Of a stretch of DNA of 64,000 nt, positions 37,875 to 46,995 are shown piece by piece. Below the pieces are notes generated by a model. It saw nothing but the letters and a program-made list of their open reading frames with translations. It was not told where the DNA came from and searched no databases. The position numbers and the translations under genes were made by a program. The stretch spans positions 34,471,390 to 34,535,389 of the forward strand of contig JAVMKO010000003.1 in assembly GCA_032164245.1 (NCBI GenBank). The letters are read 5' to 3'. Source of the DNA: Sternotherus odoratus. Lineage: Eukaryota > Chordata > Testudines > Kinosternidae. Within the stretch, counting starts at the first letter, position 1. Every line of letters starts with the position of its first letter.

Positions 37875-38130
37875 TCTGGCCTAGAGAATATGATAGTGGG
37901 CTAGGAATCTTGAGTTCTGTTCCTAGCTCTGTCATCAACCTGCTTTGTCTCCTTAGACAAGTTTCTGTGCGTCTGTTTCCGCTTCATCCTAGGTCTGTCT
38001 GACCTACTTAGACTGTAAGCTTTTTGGAGCAGGGTCTGATTCCCATTATGTGTTTATAGAGTGCCTAGCACAATGGGACTCCAACCTTGGTTGGGGTGTC
38101 TAGGTGCTACTGAAATACAAATAAAAATAT
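37875..38130 (+). repeat. MIR-type SINE
   Basis: TTGAGTTCTGTTCCTAGCTC near 37910, CTGTTTCCGCTTCATC near 37972, GACTGTAAGCTTTTTGGAG near 38010 and GTGCCTAGCACAATGGGAC near 38061 follow the order of a MIR/core-SINE 3' half. Confidence 0.65.
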
Positions 38131-38189
38131 CCTCCTATTCCTCCCTTTGAAAATTATTTTATAATAAAACCACCGCAGCTACTCTAACT

Positions 38190-39190
38190 TTCCTCACAGT
38201 TCAGATTCTTTGTACCTAATATCCTTCTTTGTTGCCCTATGCTGGACTCCATTGTTATCAATATCACATTACATGTTCTAGAGGAGTTTTTACAAGGGGT
38301 AGCTGTGTACATTAACAGTGTCTTCTGCCTTACTTCATATTCTCTCTGTCCTTGCTTCTTGGTGTTGACCTTTTTAAATGCTGCTTTGCTTTGGGCTGAT
38401 AGCTTCAATTTATTTCCTCAGTAACCCCCCAACTCATTTTCTAGCTCAGTGTATGGGATGTTTGTTCTATTTAGCAAGAATTTCCTAAATTGGTTTTGTG
38501 TTCCTAGATTGATTATTATATATTTTTCTAATCAAATTCCATTTTTTTAACTGAGTCATGTAAAAGATCAAAATCCTTTTGAATATCATTGCATTGTTCC
38601 TCTTTACTCCTTGTGCTTTCAGTTCTAGTATCCTGTGAAAACTTGGAGACCTTTGTTTACACACTCACCCACATCATTTTTATGTAGTTGTATATAAATA
38701 TGAAAAACAGAGGTTTAATACTAAACCTCAGGATGCCCTAGCTGTCCATTCTCTTTGTGTCCTACTCTTAAACTAGTTTTCTATCCATCAGTCTAGTTTG
38801 CCTTCATGATGATTTCCCTTAGTCATTAATCTCTTATGTGGTACCTTGTCAATTGCCTGTAAGTAGACTACATTCACTGCATTTCCTTTATTTATCATGG
38901 CAGTAACATCCTCAAAGAATTCCGGCAGGTTAGTTAAGCATGACCTCCCCTGCCTGAATCTATGCTGGTTATCCTTAATCAAATTGATTTTCAAGATGTT
39001 CATTCACACTTTCCTTGTGGTAATTTCATTTTCCTTACTAACCTTATTAAACTGACTGATCTATCATTTCTTGTTTTGTTTTTATTCTTTTTTTTTGAAT
39101 GATGGAGATTTGTTTGCCTTTTTCAATCCTCAAGGCTCATTTCTGAGTTGGATCTCTTTTTAATAATGTCAGTGCACAGTTCCCTGGACT
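38190..39190 (-). mobile_element. CR1 LINE fragment with recognisable reverse-transcriptase motif
   Basis: On the minus strand, 39003 to 38800 reads NQHRFRQGRSCLTNLPEF, then INKGNAVNVVYLQAIDKVPH, the palm region of CR1 reverse transcriptase. The usual catalytic YLDFxKAFD stretch is degraded to YLQAID. Downstream CR1 wording continues to about 38200 with heavy decay. Outer edges are approximate. Confidence 0.75.
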
Positions 39191-40296
39191 TTTCACTGGT
39201 TGAAAATTTGACATAAAACTGGGGTTTTTTTAATGGTAAATTGGGTTTTCTATTAAAAGGTGTTATGGGTTTTTGAGGTTGTGTGTGTGTGGGGGGGGTT
39301 GTTTTTGTTTTTGCAAAAAGTATCTGCTTTCCACTAAAAATACTCAGTTTTTATCAAAAAACAACTGAAACCCAGTTTTTTGTTTTTGTCTAAATTACCT
39401 ATTTTCTGACCTCACTAATACTAGATACTTAAACACCAACGACTGCTCACAGTGCCTTCTTCCACCTGTGGCTGGCCAAAACACTATGTACCATCCTGAG
39501 ATTGGACTAATCTATGTATTCATGTACCTCTAATCTCAATACCTGCAAAATGCTAAGCCTGGGGATGGAAACACATGCATTGATGTATCTGCTAAGCAAT
39601 ACAGGACACTGCCAATGCATCGTCCCTGTGCTTTGGGCACTACAATTAGTCCTTAGTGAATAATAGATTCTGGACTTGCTCTTCAAAGCCCCCAATGAGG
39701 TGGGGCTGGTTATCTCAGGCATACAGGAAGATGTGGTGTTTACGATTTATGATGATAGCTGCATTCACGAGCAATGGGATTATGTGGGAGCAGGGGTCAG
39801 AACTCAGGTGATAGTGGGCCGCAACCATGGAACTCCCTTCCACAGCAGATGAGACTGACTGCAATTCTGTCTGTGTCTCCTTCTCTCATGTAAAAAGCTG
39901 CCTTTGTCACCATGGAAACTGAACACCTTACCATAAATGTATGCACAGCCAAATGGGTTGTTTATATGTAGATCTAGATTCTTTTCCTCTCCAGTATCAT
40001 TATGATGTCAGCAGAGCTGTGGAAGAGGGTTTGCTGGCTATGTGGTCAAAACTAGCATTAGAACTTAAACGCTTTATCTAGGTCCAAAGTTGGGAAAACA
40101 AGCAAAACAACCCCCCATATACTATCACAGTATTCTTTGTAAGCTTACAATACTGTTAAAGAAGGTCATATAAAGAAGGACAAAACATGCTGGTAGCCAA
40201 GGGCCCAGTCCTGAAAGATACTGATCCCCCCCTGGAAAGATAAGATTTGATTTCCTGAATTTTTCAAGTAGGTTCATTATACTAAACAGAAGCGAA
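39191..40296. other. Unassigned intronic sequence
   Basis: It includes a GT/G-rich stretch (GTGTGTGTGTGGGGGGGG) near 39281-39298 and T-rich runs. No gene was recognised. Confidence 0.35.
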
Positions 40297-40571
40297 ACTA
40301 CAGGCATGTCTATACTTAAAAAAGTACAGTTCTGCCACTTTGGCACTTCTGTGCAGACACTACCTGTGCCAATGGGAGGGATTCTCCTGTCAGTGTAGAT
40401 AAGCCATCTCCCTGACAAGTGACATTAGGTTGATGGAAGAAATCTTCTGTCGGTCTAGCACTGTCTACACCAGGGGCTAGTTCAGTATAGCTACATCTCT
40501 GAGGGGGTGTGGATTTTTCACGTCCCTGGAGACATAGCTATACTAATGTAAATTCCTAATGTATACGAGGC
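40297..40571. repeat. Harbinger-like MITE, diverged
   Basis: CAGGCATGTCTATAC on the left and GTATACGAGGCCT on the right are imperfect inverted ends. Internal words such as GTGTGGATTTTTCACG, CTGTCTACACCAGG and GACATAGCTA are those of the GGCTATGTCTAC family also seen at 8900-9382. Confidence 0.55.
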
Positions 40572-41340
40572 CTAGGCAGAAATACAAAAAGACTGATATT
40601 TGAAGGCTATGCCAACAGCATAACAATATAAAATGTCACAGTGTATCAACAAAAGCTATTTTAAACAAGTTTCTTTGAAGAAATTGAGTTGTATTACTTT
40701 TTAAAAAATGGATGCACTGTACTATGCTAGCTTTCTATTATACTGATTGAAATATCCCTTATAAACTGTTTTCTTTTGTTCCGTGATTAATTTAAAAACT
40801 GACAAGCTTTATACATAGTCGTAGAGCTGCAGAATTAATTTTGATGTCACCCTGAATCCCTCATTAAATACTTGGTACCCAAAATTTATAATTATTTTTA
40901 AGTAAATACAGAGTATTTGTAAATTAAATCTGGGATTTGATGGCATGTTCATAAAGTGTTGCTGACTTTAATAAATATTTTTAAACAAACAACCTGACCC
41001 AAAATAATTTTAAGGGTTTGGAGTAAGCTAATCAAACCAAGAAAAATCAGTGAAAGTTGAAATTCCACCTTTCATTTGTTTTGCTGTGAGTAGGAATTGT
41101 AATCTAGCAGGTATGTAACATTTTATTAGTGTCTAACCCTCTTCCAGCCATATTCCCTCAAGCTGCTATTATGTTAGATTTCACAATCTAAGCAAGATTG
41201 AGTCAGGTAAGCATTTGGATAGGAAACAACTTCACCCTCTAAATATAATCTCTCAGAAAAGATTTGGGTTCCTATTAAAAATAAGCAAAATGAGCGAACT
41301 TGGCTACTTTGATTGAAGTTGTCTGTCTCTTTGATGATTA
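40572..41340. other. Unassigned AT-rich intronic sequence
   Basis: Nothing was recognised. Confidence 0.35.
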
Positions 41341-41465
41341 GGGTGACCAGATAACAAGTGTGAAAAATTGGGACAAAGGGTGACGTGGCGGGTAATAGGT
41401 GGCTATACAAGAAAAAGCCCCAAATATTGGGAATATCCCTATAAAATCTGGACCTCTGGTCATCC
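41341..41465. repeat. Short MITE, 125 bp
   Basis: GGGTGACCAGAT on the left and CTCTGGTCATCC on the right are inverted ends flanked by TA (41339-41340, 41466-41467). The inner TTGGGACAAAG and AAAATCTGGAC words mirror the same theme. I recognise this as a frequent turtle repeat. Confidence 0.65.
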
Positions 41466-41749
41466 TACTAATGATCAGGAGGTTTTAGTTTCTTCTGACT
41501 AATGCTAGTATTACTCACACAGGTCGGTTATATTTGCAAAGAGTGTGCTGTTCATATGGGCATTGTTTGCAAACCTTCCTAAAGCTGGAGTGGGATTGGT
41601 GGGGAGGGTGGGCAGCCATGTTATGTCAAACCTAAATGCACATATAAGGAACAGGCTTTAGGCTTGAATAGAGACTGGGAGTGGCTGGTCATTACACAAA
41701 TTGAATCTCTTTCCCCATTTAAGTATCTTCACACCTTCTTGTCAACTGT

Positions 41750-41990
41750 CTGAAATGGGCCATCTTGATTATGACTACAGAAGATATTTTTCTCCTGCTG
41801 ATAATAGCTCACCTTAATTAATTAACCTCTTAGAGTCGGTATGACAACATCCACCTTTTCATGTTTTCTGTGTGTATATGTATCTTCATATTGTATATTC
41901 CATTGCATGCATCTGATGAAGTGGGTTGTAGCCTACAGAAGCTTATGCTCAAATAAATTTGTTAGTCTCTAAGGTGCCACAAGTACTCCT
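41750..41990 (+). mobile_element. Penelope-like 3' end
   Basis: GATATTTTTCTCCTGCTGAT, then CCTCTTAGAGTCGGTATG, then a hammerhead-like core, then AATAAATTTGTTAGTCTCTA and AGGTGCCACAAGTACTCC. The same order of blocks follows the endonuclease frame at 44064-44335, which identifies this as a 5'-truncated copy. Confidence 0.75.
41909..41948 (+). ncRNA. Hammerhead-ribozyme-like motif, decayed
   Basis: Stem I is GCAT/ATGC, followed by the core CTGATGA (41913-41919), then stem II GTGGGT/GCCTAC with a TGTA loop, then AGAA where GAAA is expected, then the short AGCT stem III and the cleavage-side TTA. The first core box is exact; the second is damaged, so activity is unlikely. Confidence 0.5.
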
Positions 41991-42579
41991 TGTTCTTCAT
42001 ATGAGGAACAAACTCCCAGGCAGCAATAGAAGCAGTTATCTCTCTCTCTCTCTTTGTGTTTTAGGCTGTCTCCCATCATTGTACTATCCAAGAACTTTCC
42101 ATTTAAAATCAATAGCAATAACCAAGTTCCAAGTGGAGTTCATGGAATTTCTTGCACTTCTCTCTGTTCAGAGTAAAGCTCTATTTGAAGTAAAGAGTTA
42201 TTTATTTATTTATTTATTTTTAAAAACTTGCATTAGTTTATTCTGGGTGTTTGTGTTTTGGGTTTGTTTTTTGGGGTTGATAGGGTTTTTGAGGTTGAAG
42301 GGAGTTTCAGTATTGTGTCCTCTTTATATTGGAAGTGCCACTGCAGAGAGGAAGGTTTTGCAGCACTTCCTAAAGATGGTCAGTCTATGGATTTACCTAA
42401 CCTCCTCTGGAGTTTGTTCAGTAGTCAAAAACAACACTTAGTCCCCAGCTCTCATGTCCGTTGTGCTGGGCTTTGTGATCTGGGTTGTCTCAGAAAAATA
42501 CAAGTGTTCTGGTTCACACTTTGGTCTTTGATATCACTAGGGCCATTTATAATTTGAAGATTGGCGACAAAACCCTTTA
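41991..42579. other. Unassigned intronic sequence with simple repeats
   Basis: A (TC)n run lies near 42040-42054 and (TTTA)n at about 42199-42220. The 160-codon frame 41959-42441 begins in the Penelope end and has no recognisable domain. Confidence 0.4.
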
Positions 42580-42587
42580 ACTGGCCT

Positions 42588-43426
42588 CAGGGCCGGCGAC
42601 AGGAATTTTGGGGCCCCGTACGGCAGACCGTACACACCCCCCCCATCTCCTGCCGCCCGTGGGCCCCCCCCGCCAGTCTCCCGCCGCCCGCGGGCCCCCC
42701 CCCCGCCAGTCTCTCACCGCCCGCGGGCCCCCCCGCCGATCTCCCGCCGCCCGCGGCCCCCCCGGCTGATCTCCCACCGCCCGCGCCCCCCCGGCCGGTC
42801 TCCCGCCGCCCGCGCTCCCCCCCCCCCCCGTCTCCTGCCTCCTGCGGCCCCCCCCCCGGCCGATCTCCCGCGCCCCCCCCGGCCGCTCTCCTGCCTCCCG
42901 CGCCCCCCCCGGCCGATCTCCCATCACCTGCGCCCCCCCCGCCAGTCTCCCGCCGCCCGAGTTCCCTCCCCCCGTCTCCTGCCTCACGCGGCCCCCCGCG
43001 CTGATCTCCTGCCGCCCAAAGCCCCCCCCCCCGCCGGTCTCCTGCCTCCCGCGCCCCCGCCGATCTCCCGCCCCCCCCCCCGCTGCTCTCCTGCCTCCCA
43101 TGGGGCCCCCCCGGCCTCCCGCGGGCCCCCCCGGCTGATCTCCCGCCACCCGAGGCCCCCCCCGCTGGTCTCCTACCTCCTTCGGGCCCCAACCCCCGCA
43201 TGTGCTGCGGCCGCGTGGCCGGGAGAAGCAAAGGGGGGCGGGGGAGGCTGCTGGGTGCCGGGGGAGGGGGCTGGTGAGCGCTGCAGCGGCCGCCCGAGCC
43301 GCGCCTCGCTCACAGCCCCGGCGACAACGGGTACAGCTGAGTACCGGCCCCGGACTTCAGGGGGGCCCCCTGAAGTCCGGGGCCCGGTACAGCTGTACCC
43401 GTTGTACCCCCCTGTCGCCGGCCCTG
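42588..43426. mobile_element. hAT-type non-autonomous transposon, 839 bp, GC-rich tandem cargo
   Basis: The ends CAGGGCCGGCGACAGG and CCTGTCGCCGGCCCTG are perfect 16-bp inverted repeats. They are flanked by an exact 8-bp duplication ACTGGCCT (42580-42587 and 43427-43434), diagnostic of hAT. Positions about 42640-43190 are a degenerate tandem array of GATCTCCCGCCGCCCGCG-type units separated by C runs. Near the right end, 43313-43426 is an almost self-complementary foldback. No transposase. The 147-214 codon frames on both strands come from the repeat. Confidence 0.85.
43313..43426. repeat. Foldback inside the right end of the hAT element
   Basis: The centre 43351-43380 is a near-perfect palindrome around GGGGG/CCCCC, and pairing extends outward through GTACAGCT and ACAACGGG to a second, degenerate copy of the left terminus (CAGCCCCGGCGACAACGG at 43313). 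It could be a smaller family member or an internal duplicate of the terminal repeat. Confidence 0.55.
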
Positions 43427-43506
43427 ACTGGCCTTGGAAGCTGGCTGAGAGCGAGTGGAGTGAGCCAGAGCTGCCCTGTCACTGAAAGGGAAAGGATTAC
43501 TTTTAA

Positions 43507-44064
43507 AACGATCCCTCACTCTCGCAGATCTTGGGAGACAGACCAGTCCTCACTTACAGCCAGCCCCCCAACCTGAAACAAATACTCTCCAACAACCACA
43601 CACCACACAACAAAAACACTAACCCAGGTACTTATCCTTGTAACAAAGCCCGATGCCAACTCTGTCCTCATATCCATTCAACTGACACCATCATAGGACC
43701 TAATCACATCAGCCACACCATCAGAGGCTCATTCACCTGCACATCAACCAATGTGATATATGCCATCATGTGCCAGCAATGCCCCTCTGTTATGTCCATT
43801 GGCCAAACTGGCCAGTCTCTATGCAAAAGAATAAATGGACACAAATCTGACATCAGGAATCATAACATTCAAAAACCAGTAGGAGAACACTTCAATCTTC
43901 CTGACCATTCCATTAAAGACTTGATGGTGTCAATTTTGAAACACAAAAACTTCCAAAACAGACTCCAACAAGAAACAGAGGAACTGGAATTAATTTTCAA
44001 ATTGAACACAATAAACCAAGGGCTAAATAGAACTTGTGAATTGTTCTCTCATTTCCCTAGTTAA
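43507..44064 (+). pseudogene. Penelope-like GIY-YIG endonuclease domain, truncated
   Basis: The frame is open from just after a stop at 43504-43506 to TAA at 44062-44064, about 185 codons, which is long for old repeat DNA. Order: PPNLKQIL (linker), CNKARCQLCPHI (Cys-rich knuckle), GSFTCTSTNVIYAIMCQQCP (domain start, VIY in place of GIY), SIGQTGQSLCKRINGHKSD (YIG box with Tyr changed to Ser, then the Arg of the catalytic helix), GEHFNLPDHS (conserved Glu-His) and a C-terminal ELELIFKLNTINQGLNR. In Penelope-like elements this domain nicks target DNA and follows the reverse transcriptase. No start codon belongs to it here; it is a fragment of a longer polyprotein. With the Tyr lost and the polymerase missing it should not act alone. 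Confidence 0.8.
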
Positions 44065-44240
44065 TTTACCTTAATAGTTATCTCCTGCCAGACACAGTGA
44101 TCCATTTCAAAAGGTATTTTTCTCCTGCTGATAATGGCCCATCCAAATTGAACAGCCTCTTAGAACTGGTATGCTAATGTACAAACTTTTTTTTGTGCTT
44201 TCTGTGTGTATAAATGCATCTTACTTCTGTTCCATTCTAT

Positions 44241-44280
44241 GCATCTGATGAAGTGGGCTATAGCCCACAAAAGCTTATGC
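44241..44280 (+). ncRNA. Hammerhead-ribozyme-like motif, decayed
   Basis: Stem I is GCAT/ATGC, followed by the exact core CTGATGA, stem II GTGGGC/GCCCAC with a TATA loop (fully paired), then AAAA where GAAA is required, the two-base-pair AGCT stem III and the cleavage-side T. Hammerheads with tiny stem III are known from Penelope-like elements. The G-to-A change in the second box should abolish or weaken cleavage. Confidence 0.6.
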
Positions 44281-44564
44281 TGAAATAAACTGATTCGTCT
44301 CTAAGGTACTACAAAATCTTCCTCGTCTTATTTAAAAACCAATATCTTCTCATCTCCCTGCCCTACAACTACGGATGTTCTATAACACCCTGTCTCTTCC
44401 ACCTATCTGTCTACCTATGTTAGAACAGCACTAGGTGCTGTATGATATCTGAGTGCATACAGATCCACCTTTTAAAAGGCTTATGAAGGAACTTTGCCAC
44501 TTCTATGGATGATTGAATGTATTTAGCCTGTGTTATATTTATTTTAGAAATGTATAACTGGATG

Positions 44565-44706
44565 GTGAAATTTACCCCTGTACAAAGGGACCATGCAAGG
44601 TGGATGCACTATTTGCATCCCACTTAATCCCTCAAAATACCGCATAGGGGTGTTTTGAGTGCTATATAGTCCTTGTACTCACCATTGTACAGGCACAAAT
44701 TTCATC
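44565..44706. repeat. Short MITE
   Basis: GTGAAATTTACCCCTGTACA on the left and TTGTACAGGCACAAATTTCA on the right are inverted copies. It belongs with 46011-46136 to a family with GAAATT(C/T)ACCCCTGT ends. Confidence 0.55.
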
Positions 44707-45351
44707 CAAACTGTGTATGCAATTTGGGCCCATTGTGCAATGTGGTGTAAACCGCCAGCCAGCCACTAACACAACTCAGTGGGAGCTGACTTCAGTGGGA
44801 GAGGAGGTCACTTAGCACCTGGCATGAGGCACTCATCTGTTTTCAGAAACCAGCTCTGTACATGTATTTTATCAGCTGCTCTGAGGAGAAAAAAAAAACG
44901 CCATGGGAGAGACAGTAGCATATCATGGTTATTCCAGTGGTTACAATGTAAAATTGTTACTGCACATAGAAAAGCAAACTATCACAACCAGTGACTGGAA
45001 TGAAAACTAGATAGTGAGACAGTAGATAATGGAATGGGCCCAAATGGCCATCTGTAATGAAATGAATATTTTTAAAAAGAGCCATTATCAACACTGACTA
45101 CAGCATCCTGATCGTTGTCAATTATATGACAGGCATTAGGGAATACTTCATTTGTATTATTGGGAACTAAAGCTAACATCCACAGTGGAGTTCTTTAGGT
45201 GCCTGTGAAACAAAGGATTTAGCTCAAGAGTTTGAATCCTCCTGTGTTCTCTACTGAATGCAGAAGTGATCACAGGATGAAATTCGCCCAGATGCAGAGA
45301 CACAGCAAAAGACCTGGGCACCATGTAAGTCTCACCTTTGCCCTACATAGA
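44707..45351. other. Unassigned intronic sequence
   Basis: A single MITE end (GGATGAAATTCGCCCAGATG) lies near 45276 without a clear partner. Nothing else was recognised. Confidence 0.35.
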
Positions 45352-45359
45352 GTTTAAGA

Positions 45360-45731
45360 CAGAGGTGTCCAATACATTCACCACTAGCCACATGTGGCGA
45401 ATTGGCTATTGAATTGTGGCTAATGCATGAGCAATGTGTTGGTGTATTGAAGACAGCAGTACTGGAAGACAGGTCGCGTGCTTTGATGTACAGCTTGCTA
45501 ATGTGGCTAGGATATGGTTATGGTACAAGAAAAACAATGCAAAGTGTCACACGGAAGTAATTTGTACTAGTAGCACCTATTAATATATTTGTAATATCTA
45601 CTTCTTTTTTATATTAATAATTTGAAATGTCATTTGTAGTATGTTTTTAAATCCTTTTTTATAATATGGCAAATAAGAAAAATTCAAAGCCACAAGTGTG
45701 GCTAGCATCGAATTTCTACTGGACGCCGCTG
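45360..45731. mobile_element. hAT-type MITE with perfect 8-bp duplication, 372 bp
   Basis: The left end CAGAGGTGTCCAAT and the right end CTACTGGACGCCGCTG are inverted. The subterminal CTAGCCACATGTGGC is mirrored by CCACAAGTGTGGCTAG. The flanks are an exact duplication GTTTAAGA (45352-45359 and 45732-45739). The interior is AT-rich with no transposase. Confidence 0.85.
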
Positions 45732-46010
45732 GTTTAAGAAGTGCCTAGCTCTTGTGATGAACCTCTGCAGACCAGTGTGCACAAGAGCTCCCAGTAGTAA
45801 TCCCCTGAGAGTTTTTCCAGTTGGGAGCTGACTATCAACAAATCACACTGGAGCATCACAAAAATGTTTCTAACTCTTATTTGAGCAAAAAAGAAATTAT
45901 GCAGTGAATGAGACAATGCAATATAAGCCCCAGGGAAAGAGAGTTTTAAAGAGACAAGGAAAGGAAGGACATAAGTTCATTTTGAAGATTAGCTTGTTCC
46001 TATTCCCCAG

Positions 46011-46136
46011 ATGAAATTCACCTCTCTTCAGAAGGCCAGTACAAGACCTATGCATCACTTCAGCCATCAAAATAGAGTTTAAATGGGATTTACATGGTTC
46101 GTAGACTGTGCTGGCCCTCTGCACAGGGGTGAATTG
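46011..46136. repeat. Short MITE
   Basis: ATGAAATTCACCTCTCTTCA...GGCCAG on the left is mirrored by CTGGCCCTCTGCACAGGGG...TGAATT on the right. Confidence 0.6.
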
Positions 46137-46744
46137 AAGACTATTATCATACATCGTTGTGCTCATGCAGTATTCTACCCCCCAGTTTGTACTTGCACTG
46201 CAGTGTCACAAGGGTTTTCAAACTTTTAATCTTTACACTTAGAGAACCGGAAAACAGATATTTTTTACTTCACAGAAGCGTCATTAAAGGCTCTGTATAT
46301 GTGGTTTGCCATCAGTACTTTACTGTTCAAAGAGATTGTGGTGGCAGTAGCCCGTAAGTGATCATCAAGGTGCAGTTTTGGGGAAACGTTATAGTGTTAA
46401 TCATTTTTATTAAAGCTTTTTCAATGAACTCAAGTAGCAGTAAAGAATCCTAGAAAAGAAATAACAGATACAGAATGCTAAGATGGGAATTGCAGCCAGT
46501 GTACTGACACAGTGACATAATTTGAAATAAACGTACCGTTAAATAGAGGCAGTGTGTGGCAGTGGATAGGGTCAGGGCTGGCCTGGGATGTTTCCTCATC
46601 CAGGATGAAAAATGTTTTGGTGGCCTCCAAAAGATTGCATATACAACCCCCAGACCTAGACTTGGCATCTTGTCTCCCCACCATCCTGATTTGGTTCTAC
46701 CAGAAATGGACATCCAGGATGACCATCCTGGTCCTTAGCCCTTA
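46137..46744. other. Unassigned intronic sequence
   Basis: Short overlapping frames near 46450-46745 have no recognisable content. No repeat was assigned. Confidence 0.35.
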
Positions 46745-46995
46745 AGTATGACTGTGAGTAGGACATTGATTTGGGAGCAAGGCAAGGAGACTTGGGTTCT
46801 TTTCCCTAGCTCTTACTATGTGACCTTGGAGGGGAAACTTCACCTCTCTGTGCATCTCATTCCCCTCCCAGTTTGTATATGTCTTGTCCAGTTAGATTGT
46901 AAGCTTTTTCTTTCTCCGTGTTTTGAACAGTACTGAGTATAATGGGGATCCACTCTCATTTGAGGCTCTAGCTATTATTCTGCCACAAAAAAATA
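46745..46995 (+). repeat. MIR-type SINE
   Basis: GACTTGGGTTCTTTTCCC near 46790, CTATGTGACCTTGG near 46816, CACCTCTCTGTGCATCTCA near 46841 and GTTAGATTGTAAGCTTTTTC near 46891 follow the MIR order, ending in an A-rich tail. Confidence 0.65.

Larger units (their letters stand above)
43435..44335 (+). mobile_element. Penelope-like retroelement, 5'-truncated
   Basis: It holds a GIY-YIG endonuclease frame (43507-44064) followed by a 3' region with CTCCTGCTGATAATGG, CTCTTAGAACTGGTATG, a hammerhead-like core (44241-44280) and GTCTCTAAGGTACTACAAAA. The reverse transcriptase that should precede the endonuclease is absent. The hAT element 42588-43426 abuts its 5' side. Confidence 0.8.

Noticed and set aside
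41959..42441. 160-codon plus-strand frame
   Set aside because: Starts in a Penelope 3' end and runs through simple repeats; hydrophobic low-complexity translation only.
42577..43231. 190-214 codon Gly/Arg-rich frames on the minus strand
   Set aside because: Translation of the GC-rich tandem array inside the hAT element; all frames are open because stops are absent.
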